A stretch of DNA of 64,000 nucleotides. Source: Treponema sp. Its GTDB lineage: Bacteria > Spirochaetota > Spirochaetia > Treponematales > Treponemataceae. The notes under the pieces are model-generated. The model was not told the DNA's origin. It did not search any database and saw only the letters and a list, made by a program, of their open reading frames with translations. The stretch covers positions 1-64,000 of the forward strand of contig NZ_JAILGZ010000153.1 of assembly GCF_024696245.1 (NCBI RefSeq), given 5' to 3'. This document shows positions 35,160 to 44,930 of the stretch, one piece after another. Both the position numbers and the translations under genes were made by a program. Each line of letters opens with the position of its first letter. Within the stretch, counting starts at the first letter, position 1.

Positions 35160-35781
35160 GTGATTTACAGCGGGCCTTTCCATCAACTGCTATCTGCTGG
35201 TAAGGATTAAGCTGAAGAGCCTTATCATATGCTGCAATTGCATTTTTCCAGTCACCAGTCTTTTCCCTGGCATAGCCCAGCTTACCCCACCACAAGTCCC
35301 TCAGTTCCTCTATATGAACGGCTGTAGTAAAGGCAATATCTGCATGCTGATATTTTTCCTGTTTAATATAAATCTCACCCATAAAATAATAGGCACGGCC
35401 AAGACGGTTATTTCCGTTTTCCTGAACAGTTGCTACATAGCGCTGAAAAAGAACAAGGGCTTCATTATATTTTCCAGTGTAATATTTTGATTCAGCCTGA
35501 ACTTCAATAATACGAAGGTCATAATTATTTATACGGCGGGCTTCTGTAGAACGAAGTTCTGCTTCTGCATACTGTCTGTTTGCAACAAGAGCCCAGCATA
35601 ATACAACCCAGGAATTCATATTGTTTGGACTTACAGCTATTTCTGCTTCACAAACTGTAATTGCATCCTTGTACTTTCCTTCATTGTAAAGTTTAAGGGC
35701 ATCTGCTTTTTCTGCAAAAGTCATGGAAAGTGTAAAAAAGAAAATAAGAATCAATGTAAACTTTTTAGTAATACTTTTCAT
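35149..35781 (-). CDS. Exported TPR protein
   Basis: A 210-residue protein with a signal peptide (FTLILIFFFTLSMTFAEKA, cleavage near residue 23). It is made of TPR repeats: LKLYNEGKYKDAITVCEAEI, SWVVLCWALVANRQYAEAEL, AESKYYTGKYNEALVLFQRY, AYYFMGEIYIKQEKYQHADI and LGYAREKTGDWKNAIAAYDKAL. It begins immediately after the bactofilin stop (TAATATG), so it is translationally coupled. It is probably a periplasmic partner-binding protein; no further role can be assigned. Confidence 0.82.
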   Translation of the reverse strand: MKSITKKFTLILIFFFTLSMTFAEKADALKLYNEGKYKDAITVCEAEIAVSPNNMNSWVVLCWALVANRQYAEAELRSTEARRINNYDLRIIEVQAESKYYTGKYNEALVLFQRYVATVQENGNNRLGRAYYFMGEIYIKQEKYQHADIAFTTAVHIEELRDLWWGKLGYAREKTGDWKNAIAAYDKALQLNPYQQIAVDGKARCKSHVN

Positions 35782-35782
35782 A

Positions 35783-36154
35783 TTAAAGCCCCTGATTTGA
35801 AGACATCATGCATTTTCCGGAAAACTGGCTGCCTGGTTCAAGAACAACCTGAGCAGATGTAATATCACCATCAACAGATCCTGTAGAAGTAACATAAACA
35901 AGGGAATTGCCGGAAATATTTCCCTTAACCTTTCCCCTGATAAGAATTCTGTCTGCTGTAATATCAGCATTAACTTCTGCCATGGAATCAATAAGCAGAT
36001 TGCTGCTTGCATCTATTGAACCTGTAACTTTTCCTTTAATCATAAAAGGCTTGGAGAAACGAATGCGGCCGTTAAAAGTAATGTCAGATGCCATTACTGT
36101 ATCAAAATCTTCTTCTTCTATTTCAAACTGAGCTATATCTTTTTCATCAAACAT
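35783..36154 (-). CDS. Bactofilin (polymer-forming cytoskeletal protein)
   Basis: A 123-residue bactofilin. The core is a right-handed beta-helix of short repeats seen as FNGRIRFSKPFMIKGKVTGS, SSNLLIDSMAEVNADITADR, ILIRGKVKGNISGNSLVYVT and TGSVDGDITSAQVVLEPGSQF. Bactofilins assemble without nucleotide into filaments at the inner membrane and often recruit peptidoglycan enzymes. The short acidic N-terminal tail (DEKDIAQFEIEEEDFD) may bind a partner. It is the first gene of an operon with the TPR gene and mtaB. Its promoter implies a leaderless mRNA. Confidence 0.88.
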   Translation of the reverse strand: MFDEKDIAQFEIEEEDFDTVMASDITFNGRIRFSKPFMIKGKVTGSIDASSNLLIDSMAEVNADITADRILIRGKVKGNISGNSLVYVTSTGSVDGDITSAQVVLEPGSQFSGKCMMSSNQGL

Positions 36155-36160
36155 AGTCTC

Positions 36161-36189
36161 ATTTTAATTGTTATTACCTTTGAAGTCAA
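36161..36189 (-). promoter_or_regulatory. Bactofilin promoter, leaderless type
   Basis: On the minus strand TTGACT and TAAAAT are separated by 17 bases; the -10 box ends 6 bases before the ATG, with no room for a Shine-Dalgarno. Confidence 0.7.
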
Positions 36190-36196
36190 TTAAATG

Positions 36197-37000
36197 CTAT
36201 ACATCTACGATACTTGAAGAATACATAGCTTCTTCTACGGCATCAACGAAGTCCCCCGGAGTCTTGCCTGTAAACTCCTTAAATTCGTGAATAAAGTGAG
36301 CCTGATCGTAAAATTTAAATTCAGAAGACAGCTTTGAAAAAGAAGTAGTCCTTCCTTCACTTAGAGCCTGAAGAATCAGATGCATTTTTACACATTTACA
36401 AAACTGTTTTGCACTTATACCGGCCTGATTTTCAAAAATATGATTAATATAACGGGCTGAATAACCGGTAAGAACTTCCAGCTCGCTGATTTTGAGGATT
36501 CCTCTTTTTTTTGCTATCAGCCTGATTATCTGACGGAAAAGTTTTTTCTGGGAAGAAACATCTTTATTAAAATAAGCCCTGTATTCTTCAAGAAAACTGC
36601 ACATGCGGGGAATAAAAGTTGTTTCGCAGGGCATTACTGCTTCAAGCCGCTTTAAAAGAGGAGAAGATTCAAGTTTTTCTCCGGTAGAATAATCCAGACA
36701 GGGATTTTCACCAGGCATAAACCTTACACCAAAACAGTCACAGCCCTTTTTAAATTCAAGAGTCTTTAATTCACCAGGACTATACAAAACCTTAAGGGAA
36801 AAGGAAGTGTCGTCATAAATAAAAAGCATGTCACTGCAGCCGTCTGCCAGCATGGGAATCTGAAGGTCTTCACTCCCGGTCTTAAATGAATAAAAATAAG
36901 TGATACCGATGCAGTCCGTAACATGACGATAAAGTTGTCCAGTCTTAAAAATTACATAGGGCTGAACAGAAACAATATGAAACTCATCTTCTTCGTACAC
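36197..37000 (-). CDS. AraC-family transcription regulator
   Basis: A 267-residue regulator. GTG is the start, 6 bases after GGAGG. The N-terminal 150 residues look like the effector domain of DUF6597-type AraC proteins (SDMLFIYDD, KGCDCFGVRFMPGENPC). The C-terminal part holds the two HTH motifs: ISELEVLTGYSARYINHIFENQAG-type first helix pair and SSEFKFYDQAHFIHEFKEFTGKTPGDF-type second, the latter with the usual FYDQAHFIHEFK signature. It is downstream of an attenuator-like leader. Its target genes are not obvious; no divergent gene is present. Confidence 0.88.
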   Translation of the reverse strand: MYEEDEFHIVSVQPYVIFKTGQLYRHVTDCIGITYFYSFKTGSEDLQIPMLADGCSDMLFIYDDTSFSLKVLYSPGELKTLEFKKGCDCFGVRFMPGENPCLDYSTGEKLESSPLLKRLEAVMPCETTFIPRMCSFLEEYRAYFNKDVSSQKKLFRQIIRLIAKKRGILKISELEVLTGYSARYINHIFENQAGISAKQFCKCVKMHLILQALSEGRTTSFSKLSSEFKFYDQAHFIHEFKEFTGKTPGDFVDAVEEAMYSSSIVDV

Positions 37001-37022
37001 GGCTCACCTCCATAAAAAATTT

Positions 37023-37071
37023 AAAAAAAAACGACGAAAACACCAGATATAAACCTGATATTCACGTCGTT
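37023..37071 (-). terminator. Terminator-like hairpin in the araC-type leader
   Basis: On the minus strand AACGACG pairs with CGTCGTT (37030-37036), with a smaller inner stem (ATCAGG with a CTGGT-like partner), followed by a run of nine T. It lies between the promoter at 37083-37112 and the ribosome site of the regulator gene, so it could end most transcripts before the gene. Confidence 0.75.
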
Positions 37072-37082
37072 GTGCTTTTAAA

Positions 37083-37112
37083 AGTATGCAATAAAAAATA
37101 TAAACTTGTCAA
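37083..37112 (-). promoter_or_regulatory. Promoter of the AraC-type regulator
   Basis: On the minus strand TTGACA and CATACT are spaced by 18 bases, just after the stop codon of the gene at 37128. Confidence 0.65.
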
Positions 37113-37127
37113 TAACCGGTATTTCAT

Positions 37128-37688
37128 TCAGCGCATAACCTTACATTCTACAGTAACACTCTTATCATCATATTCAACCCTGCTTTTTACAAGAGCTATG
37201 TCATAGTCCTTAAAGGTAAAAGTAGCAAACTGGCTTTTTTCTCCTTCAGCCATATAGGTAAAATCAACTTTTCCCTTATCCTGAAGGCCACCCTCTGCAT
37301 TAACGGCTTCAAAATATACAGTAATGTCCTGATCTTTTTTAACACTGGCATTTTTTCCGGCTTCTACTTCCAGCCTGACAAGAATATCTTCGTTAAAGGA
37401 AAAAGCTGTAAGGTTAAGGTTAAAATCCTTAAGGCTGCCTGATTCCGGGGAAGAATTAAAGAACCAGATAATTCCGCTGACAGCAAACATAAAAACCAGG
37501 GCAATAAACATAAAGCGGTTGCCCCTTGTAGATACCAGGGATCTAAAAAGCCCCCTGCACATTACAGTTTTTCCTGTAGCCAGATCCCTTACCTGAGGAC
37601 TTTCATTTTTCCTGAAAGAACCCCTTTTATAATGAAAAACTATATCTTCTGAAGTTTCCTGAACATCATAATCTCTGTCTCTTTCCAT
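37128..37688 (-). CDS. Single-pass membrane protein of unknown function
   Basis: A 186-residue protein with a charged cytoplasmic N-terminus of about 55 residues, one membrane helix (FMFIALVFMFAVSGIIWFF, about 58-77) and a periplasmic domain of about 100 residues. The latter is rich in beta-strands (NLTAFSFNEDILVRLEVEAG; ITVYFEAVNAEGG; ATFTFKDYDIALVKSRVEYD) and may be Ig-like. I do not recognise a family. It follows the lipoprotein gene by 14 bases in one operon and may work with it in the envelope. Confidence 0.7.
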   Translation of the reverse strand: MERDRDYDVQETSEDIVFHYKRGSFRKNESPQVRDLATGKTVMCRGLFRSLVSTRGNRFMFIALVFMFAVSGIIWFFNSSPESGSLKDFNLNLTAFSFNEDILVRLEVEAGKNASVKKDQDITVYFEAVNAEGGLQDKGKVDFTYMAEGEKSQFATFTFKDYDIALVKSRVEYDDKSVTVECKVMR

Positions 37689-37702
37689 CAGCTCTCCGCC
37701 AA

Positions 37703-38929
37703 TCAGTTTTTAATTGCTGCCTTTATAAGGGAATCTGTCCTCCACCAGCAGAAAGTTGTCTTTTCCTTATTGCCGATTAAAGCAGAAATAACACCTGTCT
37801 GACTTAAATCAAGGGCATAAAAGAGACTCTTATATCTGTCAAAATTAAGCATTCTCTTAAGAATATGCTGTCCGTTCAGCTGAACCATCTGAATATTCAG
37901 GCCCTGCTCCACACTGTTTACGTAAAAAGCCCAGCCATTGACAGTAACACCCATAAATTCATAAGGAACCTTAAATTCCCTTTTGGAATAATCCCCGCTG
38001 ACTTCATAAAAATCACTTGGAACTTCAATTCCGTCGCCAAAAATACCGCTTTCTACATCCAGGGAATAAAGATAAGTAGAAACATATTCAATTCCCGACT
38101 GTACGCGGCTGGCTTCATCAATATAGTTCTTATAATAGTTTATGCTGATATAAAGCATTCGGTCTTTATAACCGGGAACAATATTGTTTACGGCAACAAA
38201 GGATTCAACTCCGTCTGCTGCAAGAGGGTCCGGAACATTTTTATTATTTATCTGAAGCTTTTTTACAAGAAATCCTTCTGCAGAGAACCAGTAAACCGTT
38301 TCTCCGATTTCACTGTCATCTGATTTGCATATTACAACCAGTTCCCTGTGATTGGTTACATAAATATTCCTTACATAGGCAAAAGGAAGGGCACCTCTTC
38401 CCTGCTGTCCAAAATAGTCAAGAAAATTTCCCTCTTCATCAAAGCGAAGGACAACCTGGCTTAAAACTTCTTTTGTAGAAGCATCTGTTTCTACCCTTTC
38501 AGGAGGAAGTCTGTCTACAACATAAAGATACTGCTTTGAGTCAACTGCAATTGAAGAAATACTGTTAAAGGGATAGGAAATGGATTTTCTTGTAGCATTG
38601 CCATAGTCAGCCCCTGCTTCTACTGAAGGAACAGGATTTGTTTCCTCATTAAAATAAAGGGTAAGAAGATCCCCGTAACTGTTCATCTTCATTATCTTAC
38701 CGGCTTCTCCATTAGCTATGTAAAAGAAACCTTCATGCATTACAAGACTGGTATTTATTTCGCCTACATCAGAAAGTGAAAAAAGATTTATCTCATCTTC
38801 AAAATTGCCATAGTTAAGACTAAAAAGTTCCTCTTTAGGAACGTTTTCTACAACCTTTTCCCTGTTGCAGGAAAGGAGTGTTGAAGAGAGGACAAGTGCA
38901 AATATTACTGCATGGTTTTTTAACTGCAT
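37703..38929 (-). CDS. Lipoprotein with NHL/beta-propeller-like fold
   Basis: A 408-residue lipoprotein. The signal peptide ends in a lipobox-like LLSC ([10 protein letters not shown]), giving a lipid-anchored Cys near residue 21. The body shows repeated segments of the type [38 protein letters not shown] and [20 protein letters not shown], typical of NHL or six-bladed propellers. It is likely a periplasmic-facing or outer-membrane-associated binding protein. It is divergent from secA with overlapping -35 boxes, and its mRNA is probably leaderless. Confidence 0.8.
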   Translation of the reverse strand: MQLKNHAVIFALVLSSTLLSCNREKVVENVPKEELFSLNYGNFEDEINLFSLSDVGEINTSLVMHEGFFYIANGEAGKIMKMNSYGDLLTLYFNEETNPVPSVEAGADYGNATRKSISYPFNSISSIAVDSKQYLYVVDRLPPERVETDASTKEVLSQVVLRFDEEGNFLDYFGQQGRGALPFAYVRNIYVTNHRELVVICKSDDSEIGETVYWFSAEGFLVKKLQINNKNVPDPLAADGVESFVAVNNIVPGYKDRMLYISINYYKNYIDEASRVQSGIEYVSTYLYSLDVESGIFGDGIEVPSDFYEVSGDYSKREFKVPYEFMGVTVNGWAFYVNSVEQGLNIQMVQLNGQHILKRMLNFDRYKSLFYALDLSQTGVISALIGNKEKTTFCWWRTDSLIKAAIKN

Positions 38930-38936
38930 ATAAATA

Positions 38937-38965
38937 AGAATAAAGAAACCTATTTATATTGTCAA
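38937..38965 (-). promoter_or_regulatory. Lipoprotein promoter, leaderless type
   Basis: On the minus strand TTGACA and TATTCT with a 17-base spacer; 7 bases separate the -10 box from the ATG. Its -35 box overlaps that of the secA promoter by five bases. Confidence 0.75.
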
Positions 38966-38987
38966 TTAAAGCAAAATCGAGTATATT
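38959..38987 (+). promoter_or_regulatory. secA promoter, leaderless type
   Basis: TTGTCA and TATATT with a 17-base spacer; 8 bases separate the -10 box from the secA ATG. TTCTCATT before the ATG has no Shine-Dalgarno. Confidence 0.75.
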
Positions 38988-38995
38988 TTCTCATT

Positions 38996-41785
38996 ATGTT
39001 TGATAAGTTACTTACACTGATTTTCGGTTCACAGAATGAACGTGACGTTAAAGCACTCAGACCGGTAGTTGCAAAAATTGAAGAAAGAGAAAGCTGGGCT
39101 AAAGCTTTTACAGATGAAGACTTTCCTAAGCAGACTCAGGTATTTAAAGATCGTCTTGCAAAAGGTGAAACCCTTGATGATATTCTTGTAGATGCATTTG
39201 CACTGGCAAGGGAAGCAGCCCGCCGTGTACTTGGTGAAAGGGCATATCCATGTCAGCTTATGGGTTCTCTTGTACTTAATTCAGGCCGCATTACAGAAAT
39301 GAAAACCGGTGAAGGTAAGACACTTATGTGTGTTTGTGCCGCATACCTTAATTCCCTTAGTGGTAAAGGTGTTCATATAGTAACTGTCAACGATTACCTT
39401 GCTGAACGCGACAGCCAGTGGATGGGTCGTGTTTACCGCTTTTTAGGTCAGACTGTAGGCTGTATCCTCAGCAATATGGATTACGAAGCAAGAAAAGCTG
39501 CCTATAACTGTGACCTTACTTACGGAACAAATAACGAACTTGGTTTTGACTACCTTCGTGACAATATGCAGGTAGATGCCAGCCGTAAAGTACAGAGGGG
39601 CTTTAACTTCTGTATCGTAGACGAAATCGACTCAATCCTTATCGACGAAGCCCGTACTCCTCTTATTATTTCAGGACAGGGTGAAGATGATACATATAAA
39701 TATCACGAAGTAGATAAATATGTAGACCAGTTTGAAGAAATGGAAAAGGATCCTAAAACAAAGGATTACCCTGATGAAGTTCAGATGCTGCCGGAAGAAA
39801 GGGCTGCCCTTAAGGGAGATTACAAGATTGATGAAAAATCAAAGCGTATTTCCTTTACAGACAAGGGTATGAACAAAATCAATGACATTCTTCACAGTCA
39901 TAAACTTATTGCAGAAAATACCAGTGTATTTGATGAAGAAAACTTTGAATACGTACATTACTTTACCCAGGCCCTCCGTGCTCACGTCCTTTATCATGAA
40001 GACGTTGACTATGTAGTTCGTGACGGACAGGTTCAGATTGTAGATGAATTTACAGGCCGTATTCTTGAAGGAAGACGCTACGGTGACGGACTTCACCAGG
40101 CTATAGAAGCAAAAGAAGGCCTTAAGATTGCCCAGCGCAACAGAACCCTTGCAACCATTACCTTCCAGAACTTCTTCCGCATGTATGACAAACTTTCCGG
40201 AATGACCGGTACAGCTCAGACAGAAGCAGTTGAATTCAGCAGGATTTATGAACTTGACGTTGTTGCAATTCCAACAAACAAACCTGTTGCCCGTATAGAC
40301 GAAAACGATGAAGTTTACCTTAATGAAGACGCAAAGTGGAATGCCATCGTAAAAGAAATTGATGAAGCCCATAAAAAAGGACAGCCAGTTCTTGTCGGTA
40401 CAATTTCCGTAGAAAAATCAGAACATCTTTCTGCCCTTCTTACAAGAAAGGGTATCCGTCATGAAGTACTTAATGCAAAGAATCACGCCCGTGAAGCCCT
40501 TATTATTGCAGAAGCCGGTGCAAAAGGTGCCGTTACAGTTGCAACAAACATGGCAGGTCGTGGTACAGACATTAAGCTTGGCGGTTCTCCGGAAATGAGG
40601 GCCAGAAAACGTGCAGGTACAGAAGCCAGCCAGGAAGAATTTGATGCAGCACTTGCAATAGAAAAAGAACAATGGCTTAAGGACTATGAAGAAGTAAAGA
40701 ACCTTGGTGGACTTTATGTAATCGGTTCAGAACGCCATGAATCCCGCCGTATTGATAACCAGCTCAGGGGACGTTCAGGACGTCAGGGTGACCCTGGAAG
40801 AAGTAAATTCTACATTTCTATGGACGACGACCTTATGAGACTTTTCGGTGGTGAACGCATGAAGAAAATCATGGCAGGCATCGGTATGCAGGCAGATGAG
40901 CCGATTAACCACCCATGGCTTAACAAATCAATTGCCCGTGCCCAGCATAAGGTAGAAGAACGTAACTTTGAAATCCGTAAGAACCTTCTTGACTACGATG
41001 ACGTACTTAACAAGCAGCGTTCATTTATTTACGAACAGAGGGATGAACTTCTTCTTGATGATGACCTTAGCACAAGAGTAATGAACAATGCCAGGGATAA
41101 GGTTTCAGAAATCTTTGACATTTATGATGCAGAAAGCAGGTCTTCAAAAGATGGTTCTGCAGAAAGAACCCTTGCAGAAAACATTAAGAACACCTTTGGG
41201 CTTGAACTTACAGAGGGTGACCTTACAGAAGAAAGAGTTGTTGCAGCCCTTCAGAACGATATTACACAGAAAGAAATGCTGGTTGGAAAACCTAACCTTA
41301 ACATGTTTATCCGCTATCAGTATGTTCAGCGTATTGATAAACAGTGGCTTGACCAGCTTGAATACCTTGATTCCCTCAGGGAAGCCGTACACCTTCGTTC
41401 ATACGGAAGCAAAAACCCTCTTACTGAATACAAAATTGATGGCTTTAATCAGTTTGATGCAATGCTTGATAATATTCGTGATTCAGTTACAAGCAGGATC
41501 TTTAAGGTAAAGGTACAGATTCAGCCGGCAGGAGTTCAGAGACAGGCTCCAAAAACCATTCAGAACATGAATGCAGAACACAAGGAAGCTCAGTCAGCAA
41601 TTTCACCACAGAATGCATTTAATGCCCGTGATGCAAGAACTCAGGCTTCTAATGGTGCAATGAAATCAGGCAGACAGGGACAGAGTGTTACAGTTATGAG
41701 AAGCCTTCCAAAAGTTGGAAGAAATGATCCTTGTCCATGTGGCAGCGGTAAAAAATACAAGAACTGCCACGGAAGAAATGCATAA
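38996..41785 (+). CDS. secA: Protein translocase ATPase SecA
   Basis: SecA drives preproteins through SecYEG using ATP. This 929-residue protein has Walker A ([10 protein letters not shown], about residue 101), Walker [15 protein letters not shown] (about 210), the preprotein cross-linking domain, the second nucleotide fold ([36 protein letters not shown]) and the helical wing/scaffold. The C-terminal zinc-binding tail [14 protein letters not shown] is intact. Length is typical. Its promoter gives almost no leader, so translation control by a 5' UTR, as with E. coli secM-secA, is not possible here. Confidence 0.98.
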   Translation: MFDKLLTLIFGSQNERDVKALRPVVAKIEERESWAKAFTDEDFPKQTQVFKDRLAKGETLDDILVDAFALAREAARRVLGERAYPCQLMGSLVLNSGRITEMKTGEGKTLMCVCAAYLNSLSGKGVHIVTVNDYLAERDSQWMGRVYRFLGQTVGCILSNMDYEARKAAYNCDLTYGTNNELGFDYLRDNMQVDASRKVQRGFNFCIVDEIDSILIDEARTPLIISGQGEDDTYKYHEVDKYVDQFEEMEKDPKTKDYPDEVQMLPEERAALKGDYKIDEKSKRISFTDKGMNKINDILHSHKLIAENTSVFDEENFEYVHYFTQALRAHVLYHEDVDYVVRDGQVQIVDEFTGRILEGRRYGDGLHQAIEAKEGLKIAQRNRTLATITFQNFFRMYDKLSGMTGTAQTEAVEFSRIYELDVVAIPTNKPVARIDENDEVYLNEDAKWNAIVKEIDEAHKKGQPVLVGTISVEKSEHLSALLTRKGIRHEVLNAKNHAREALIIAEAGAKGAVTVATNMAGRGTDIKLGGSPEMRARKRAGTEASQEEFDAALAIEKEQWLKDYEEVKNLGGLYVIGSERHESRRIDNQLRGRSGRQGDPGRSKFYISMDDDLMRLFGGERMKKIMAGIGMQADEPINHPWLNKSIARAQHKVEERNFEIRKNLLDYDDVLNKQRSFIYEQRDELLLDDDLSTRVMNNARDKVSEIFDIYDAESRSSKDGSAERTLAENIKNTFGLELTEGDLTEERVVAALQNDITQKEMLVGKPNLNMFIRYQYVQRIDKQWLDQLEYLDSLREAVHLRSYGSKNPLTEYKIDGFNQFDAMLDNIRDSVTSRIFKVKVQIQPAGVQRQAPKTIQNMNAEHKEAQSAISPQNAFNARDARTQASNGAMKSGRQGQSVTVMRSLPKVGRNDPCPCGSGKKYKNCHGRNA

Positions 41786-41811
41786 AAAAGATACTTAAGT
41801 AATTAAGCAAA

Positions 41812-41865
41812 AAACAGGCCCCTGAAAGTAAAGTTTGTTTACTTTCAGGGGCCTGTTTATTATCT
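41812..41865. terminator. Bidirectional terminator between secA and lepB
   Basis: A perfect 21-bp stem (41812-41832 with 41838-41858) and a 5-base loop, with A-rich sequence before it and a TATT stretch after. It can serve both convergent genes. Confidence 0.9.
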
Positions 41866-41895
41866 AAAGAATTATTTTCAACCTTTATAAATTAT

Positions 41896-43746
41896 TTATT
41901 TCCGCAGGGATTTTCCAGGAAAGCCTATTCTGTTCAGAGGCCAGAACCTGAAACTTGCTTTTCCAAGAATCTTATTACGGCTTACATACTGAGGACTGAG
42001 GTTTGAACAATAGCGGATGGAATAATCATCATATTCAGTAAGGGCTTTTTCTGTAATTTCATAACTGTGCCTCATATCAAGGGAATTGTATCTGTTATCA
42101 CCCATCATAAAATAACAGTTTTCCGGTATATAGGAATGATGACCTTCCCTATCATCAGCCGGGAAAAGCCCCATATTTCTCTGATCCATCCTTACTATAT
42201 AATTACAAAGCTTCTCCAGAACCCTCATATTTTCCGTAAGGACACTTACATTACCGTCAAGGCGGGCAAGCATTATTCTTCCTGTAGTAAGTTTAACCAT
42301 AACATTAAGGCGAAGAAGAGAATCTGTATAAAGGTTTTCGCCAATTAAAGAAGGTCCCTCAAGAATAAGATTCCCTTCCTCATCAGTTTCCTTATATGTA
42401 TGAAGGGAAGTAAGGTCTTTATGCCAGTTGTTCATATATTCATCAAACCAGGCACTGCCCCCTTCTATCTGCCTTAGTTTTATTACAAGGCTGGATAAAC
42501 TTGAATTATCAAAGAAAGTATTAATCAAAAGCTCTTCAGAAGGAATAAGGTCTTTTATATCCTTATCTGTATCCCCTCCCTTTGCATGCTGAGCAAACTG
42601 ACGGGAAAGGCTCATACATTCAAGGGCGGCACTTTCCAGATCAAGCTTTTTCCTCATTGACTCAACTTCTTCAGTCATAAGCATAAGGGAATTCTCTATT
42701 TCTACGGCATCAGAAAGACTTATACCTGAAGTTGCAAGGTCATTTTTAGTAATTCCCGAAACAGGAAACTTTTCTATTTTTAATTTACCGCTATTTATAT
42801 TATAAAGAGACTTGTCTGCTGTTACATTCCAGCAGGCATAGGAAGAATCCCCTGAAGCTTTAAAGCTTTCGCCCTTTTTTCTTGTATAAAGTTCACCATC
42901 AACCAGCATAAGCTGTTCACCAGGAATCCCTGTAACTCTTTTTACCAGAGGATCAGCCTTCAGGTCTCCGTTTTCATCAGTATTAATATTTACCAGGGTA
43001 AGGGTGCACATATACACAAACTGGCTCAAAAATGTCTTAACTTCACTTTTACGGTCGTCTGAATAATGGGGATTTCTGAAAACAACAATATCTCCCCTGT
43101 CATAACTTTCAATATGAGGAAGCCCTGCCCTGCTTAAAGGAAATTTTGGACCAGCAAGAGTTTTAAAAACTATAACCCTGTCCTTTACAAGAAAAGCCGG
43201 AACCATACTTTCTGAAGGTATTTCATATAACTGAAAGAGAAATATATTAATAAGGACAATTGTAAATACAGCCTGAATAAGGGCATCAATCCATTCAAGA
43301 ATCTCAAAACCAATACGCCTTATTCCTGCAGGTTTTACATCCGGATGTTCTTCATGATACTGGGCCCAGGATGAATCTAACTTCCATACCCTTTTATCTG
43401 AAATCAAAAAAAGTACCATAAAAGAAAGAACTGTAAGGGCTGTCCATACAATAGCAGAAAGGTAATCCTGAACTAAAGGAACAGCATGATTTCCTGCCCT
43501 TAAAAGTACAAATGCAGTAATAAAAACAAAAGGCTGGTACTGAAAAAACCTTCTTACCACATTTATCATGGCAGGATTACAATCCTTAATAAGCTTTTTA
43601 TATGAAAAAATATAAAGTAAACCTGTAAAAAGAAGTGACAAAGGAAGAGCAGTCAGGGAAACATCAGCATGTAAAGGAAAACAAAGTAAAGAAAAAACAC
43701 AGCTTAAAGCCATGTTTATAACAACATAAAGTCTTAGTTTTTGCAT
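41896..43746 (-). CDS. lepB: Signal peptidase I, large form
   Basis: The enzyme cuts signal peptides from exported proteins. This 616-residue form has about five membrane helices, more than usual. The catalytic Ser180 lies in PSESMVPAFL, the general-base Lys in LVKRVTGIPGE, and the C-terminal box FMMGDNRYNSLDMRH is intact. Between the Lys region and the final box lies an insert of about 230 residues (roughly 320-540) that is mostly helical and unrelated to known LepB domains. Downstream T-rich sequence and the shared terminator end it. The mRNA is probably leaderless. Confidence 0.92.
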   Translation of the reverse strand: MQKLRLYVVINMALSCVFSLLCFPLHADVSLTALPLSLLFTGLLYIFSYKKLIKDCNPAMINVVRRFFQYQPFVFITAFVLLRAGNHAVPLVQDYLSAIVWTALTVLSFMVLFLISDKRVWKLDSSWAQYHEEHPDVKPAGIRRIGFEILEWIDALIQAVFTIVLINIFLFQLYEIPSESMVPAFLVKDRVIVFKTLAGPKFPLSRAGLPHIESYDRGDIVVFRNPHYSDDRKSEVKTFLSQFVYMCTLTLVNINTDENGDLKADPLVKRVTGIPGEQLMLVDGELYTRKKGESFKASGDSSYACWNVTADKSLYNINSGKLKIEKFPVSGITKNDLATSGISLSDAVEIENSLMLMTEEVESMRKKLDLESAALECMSLSRQFAQHAKGGDTDKDIKDLIPSEELLINTFFDNSSLSSLVIKLRQIEGGSAWFDEYMNNWHKDLTSLHTYKETDEEGNLILEGPSLIGENLYTDSLLRLNVMVKLTTGRIMLARLDGNVSVLTENMRVLEKLCNYIVRMDQRNMGLFPADDREGHHSYIPENCYFMMGDNRYNSLDMRHSYEITEKALTEYDDYSIRYCSNLSPQYVSRNKILGKASFRFWPLNRIGFPGKSLRK

Positions 43747-43753
43747 AAAAATA

Positions 43754-43762
43754 ATTATAGCA
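43754..43762 (-). promoter_or_regulatory. lepB promoter, extended -10, leaderless type
   Basis: On the minus strand TGC-TATAAT forms an extended -10 box that ends 7 bases before the ATG. A good -35 box is not seen, which is usual with an extended -10. Confidence 0.6.
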
Positions 43763-43792
43763 ACTTTTCCAGTCTTGTACTACACTTGTATC

Positions 43793-44137
43793 ATGATGGA
43801 AATACTTGATATAGATGCAGGACTTGAATACGCAGGTGGAGAGGCAGAGTTTTTTATTGAACTTGCCAGGGCTTTTATTGACGACAATCCACCATCAATG
43901 GAAAAACTTATTTCCCTGGAAAAAGAAGACAGCCTTAAAGCAGCCTCTTATGTCCACTATTATAAGGGAGCAGCAAGGCAGCTGGCAGCAAAAAAATTAA
44001 GTTCCATCGGACAGGATCTCGAAGATATTCTCCGCAAAAAGAAAGAAGGCTCCACAGAAGAACTTAACAGCCTTTTTATAAACTGCCATAAAGAAACTGT
44101 AGAAGCATTAAAGGCTGCAGTAAAAAAATTACAGTAA
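43793..44137 (+). CDS. Hpt (histidine phosphotransfer) domain protein
   Basis: A 114-residue single-domain Hpt protein; start chosen at the ATG at 43793 (another ATG follows directly). The phosphate-accepting His is in YVHYYKGAARQLAAKKL, matching the HxxKG(S/A) pattern. Such proteins pass phosphate between a hybrid kinase and a response regulator. No kinase or regulator is nearby, so its partners are elsewhere. It is divergent from lepB and 13 bases before the methyltransferase gene, with which it probably forms an operon. Confidence 0.8.
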   Translation: MMEILDIDAGLEYAGGEAEFFIELARAFIDDNPPSMEKLISLEKEDSLKAASYVHYYKGAARQLAAKKLSSIGQDLEDILRKKKEGSTEELNSLFINCHKETVEALKAAVKKLQ

Positions 44138-44150
44138 CAAGGTAACTCCG

Positions 44151-44930
44151 ATGACCTCACTTGAAAAATACTACAACAAATTTAACGAAGACCACAGGCT
44201 TACAACCCGTCATGGTCAGGTTGAATTTCAGGTTACCATGCACAATCTCAATCAGCTTCTTTCTTTACTAAAAAAGGAAGGCATTAATCCCCGGATTGCA
44301 GATATTGGAGCAGGAACAGGAAGATACAGCATAGAATTAAGCCGTCAGGGCTATGATGTAACGGCAGTTGAACTTGTTAAGCGCAATCTGGACAAGATTC
44401 TGGCAAAGCATGAAAAAGTTAAATGCTGGCAGGGAGATGCAAGAAATCTATCTTTTCTGGAAGACGAAAAATTTGATGTAACCCTGATGTTTGGTCCCCT
44501 TTACCATCTTCACGGAGAAGAAAAGCTTAAAGCACTTTTAGAAGCAAAAAGAATCACAAAAAAAGGCGGCATCATATTATGCGCCCATCTTCTTAATGAA
44601 TACGCCGTACTGACTTATGGTTTTATTCAGGCAAATATAATTGAATGTATGGAAAAAGGCAGTATTTCTTCTGACTTTGTATGCCGGGATGATGAAAATG
44701 AACTTTACAGTTATGTTTCCCTTTCCCAGATAGAAAAACTTTACCGGCAGGCAGAACTTGAAAGGCTGATGATTTTTTCTCCAGACGGACCTTCAGATTT
44801 TATGAGAAAAGAACTGAATGCCATGGATGACAAAACCTTCCATACCTTTATTGAATATCAGAAAAAAAACTGTCTCCGGCCGGAACTTTTAGGTGCATCA
44901 TCTCATGTTGTTGATGTACTTAAAAAATAG
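44151..44930 (+). CDS. Class I SAM-dependent methyltransferase
   Basis: A 259-residue methyltransferase. The SAM-binding loop is IADIGAGTGRYSIELSRQGY (motif I), followed by VTAVELVKRNLDKI (acidic motif II), WQGDARNL, and DVTLMFGPLYHL (post-II). The C-terminal third closes the fold with no extra domain. It resembles methyltransferase_25/11 proteins acting on small molecules or metabolites, so the substrate is unknown. AAGGTAA lies before the ATG; it overlaps the convergent TatD gene by 28 bases. Confidence 0.85.
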   Translation: MTSLEKYYNKFNEDHRLTTRHGQVEFQVTMHNLNQLLSLLKKEGINPRIADIGAGTGRYSIELSRQGYDVTAVELVKRNLDKILAKHEKVKCWQGDARNLSFLEDEKFDVTLMFGPLYHLHGEEKLKALLEAKRITKKGGIILCAHLLNEYAVLTYGFIQANIIECMEKGSISSDFVCRDDENELYSYVSLSQIEKLYRQAELERLMIFSPDGPSDFMRKELNAMDDKTFHTFIEYQKKNCLRPELLGASSHVVDVLKK

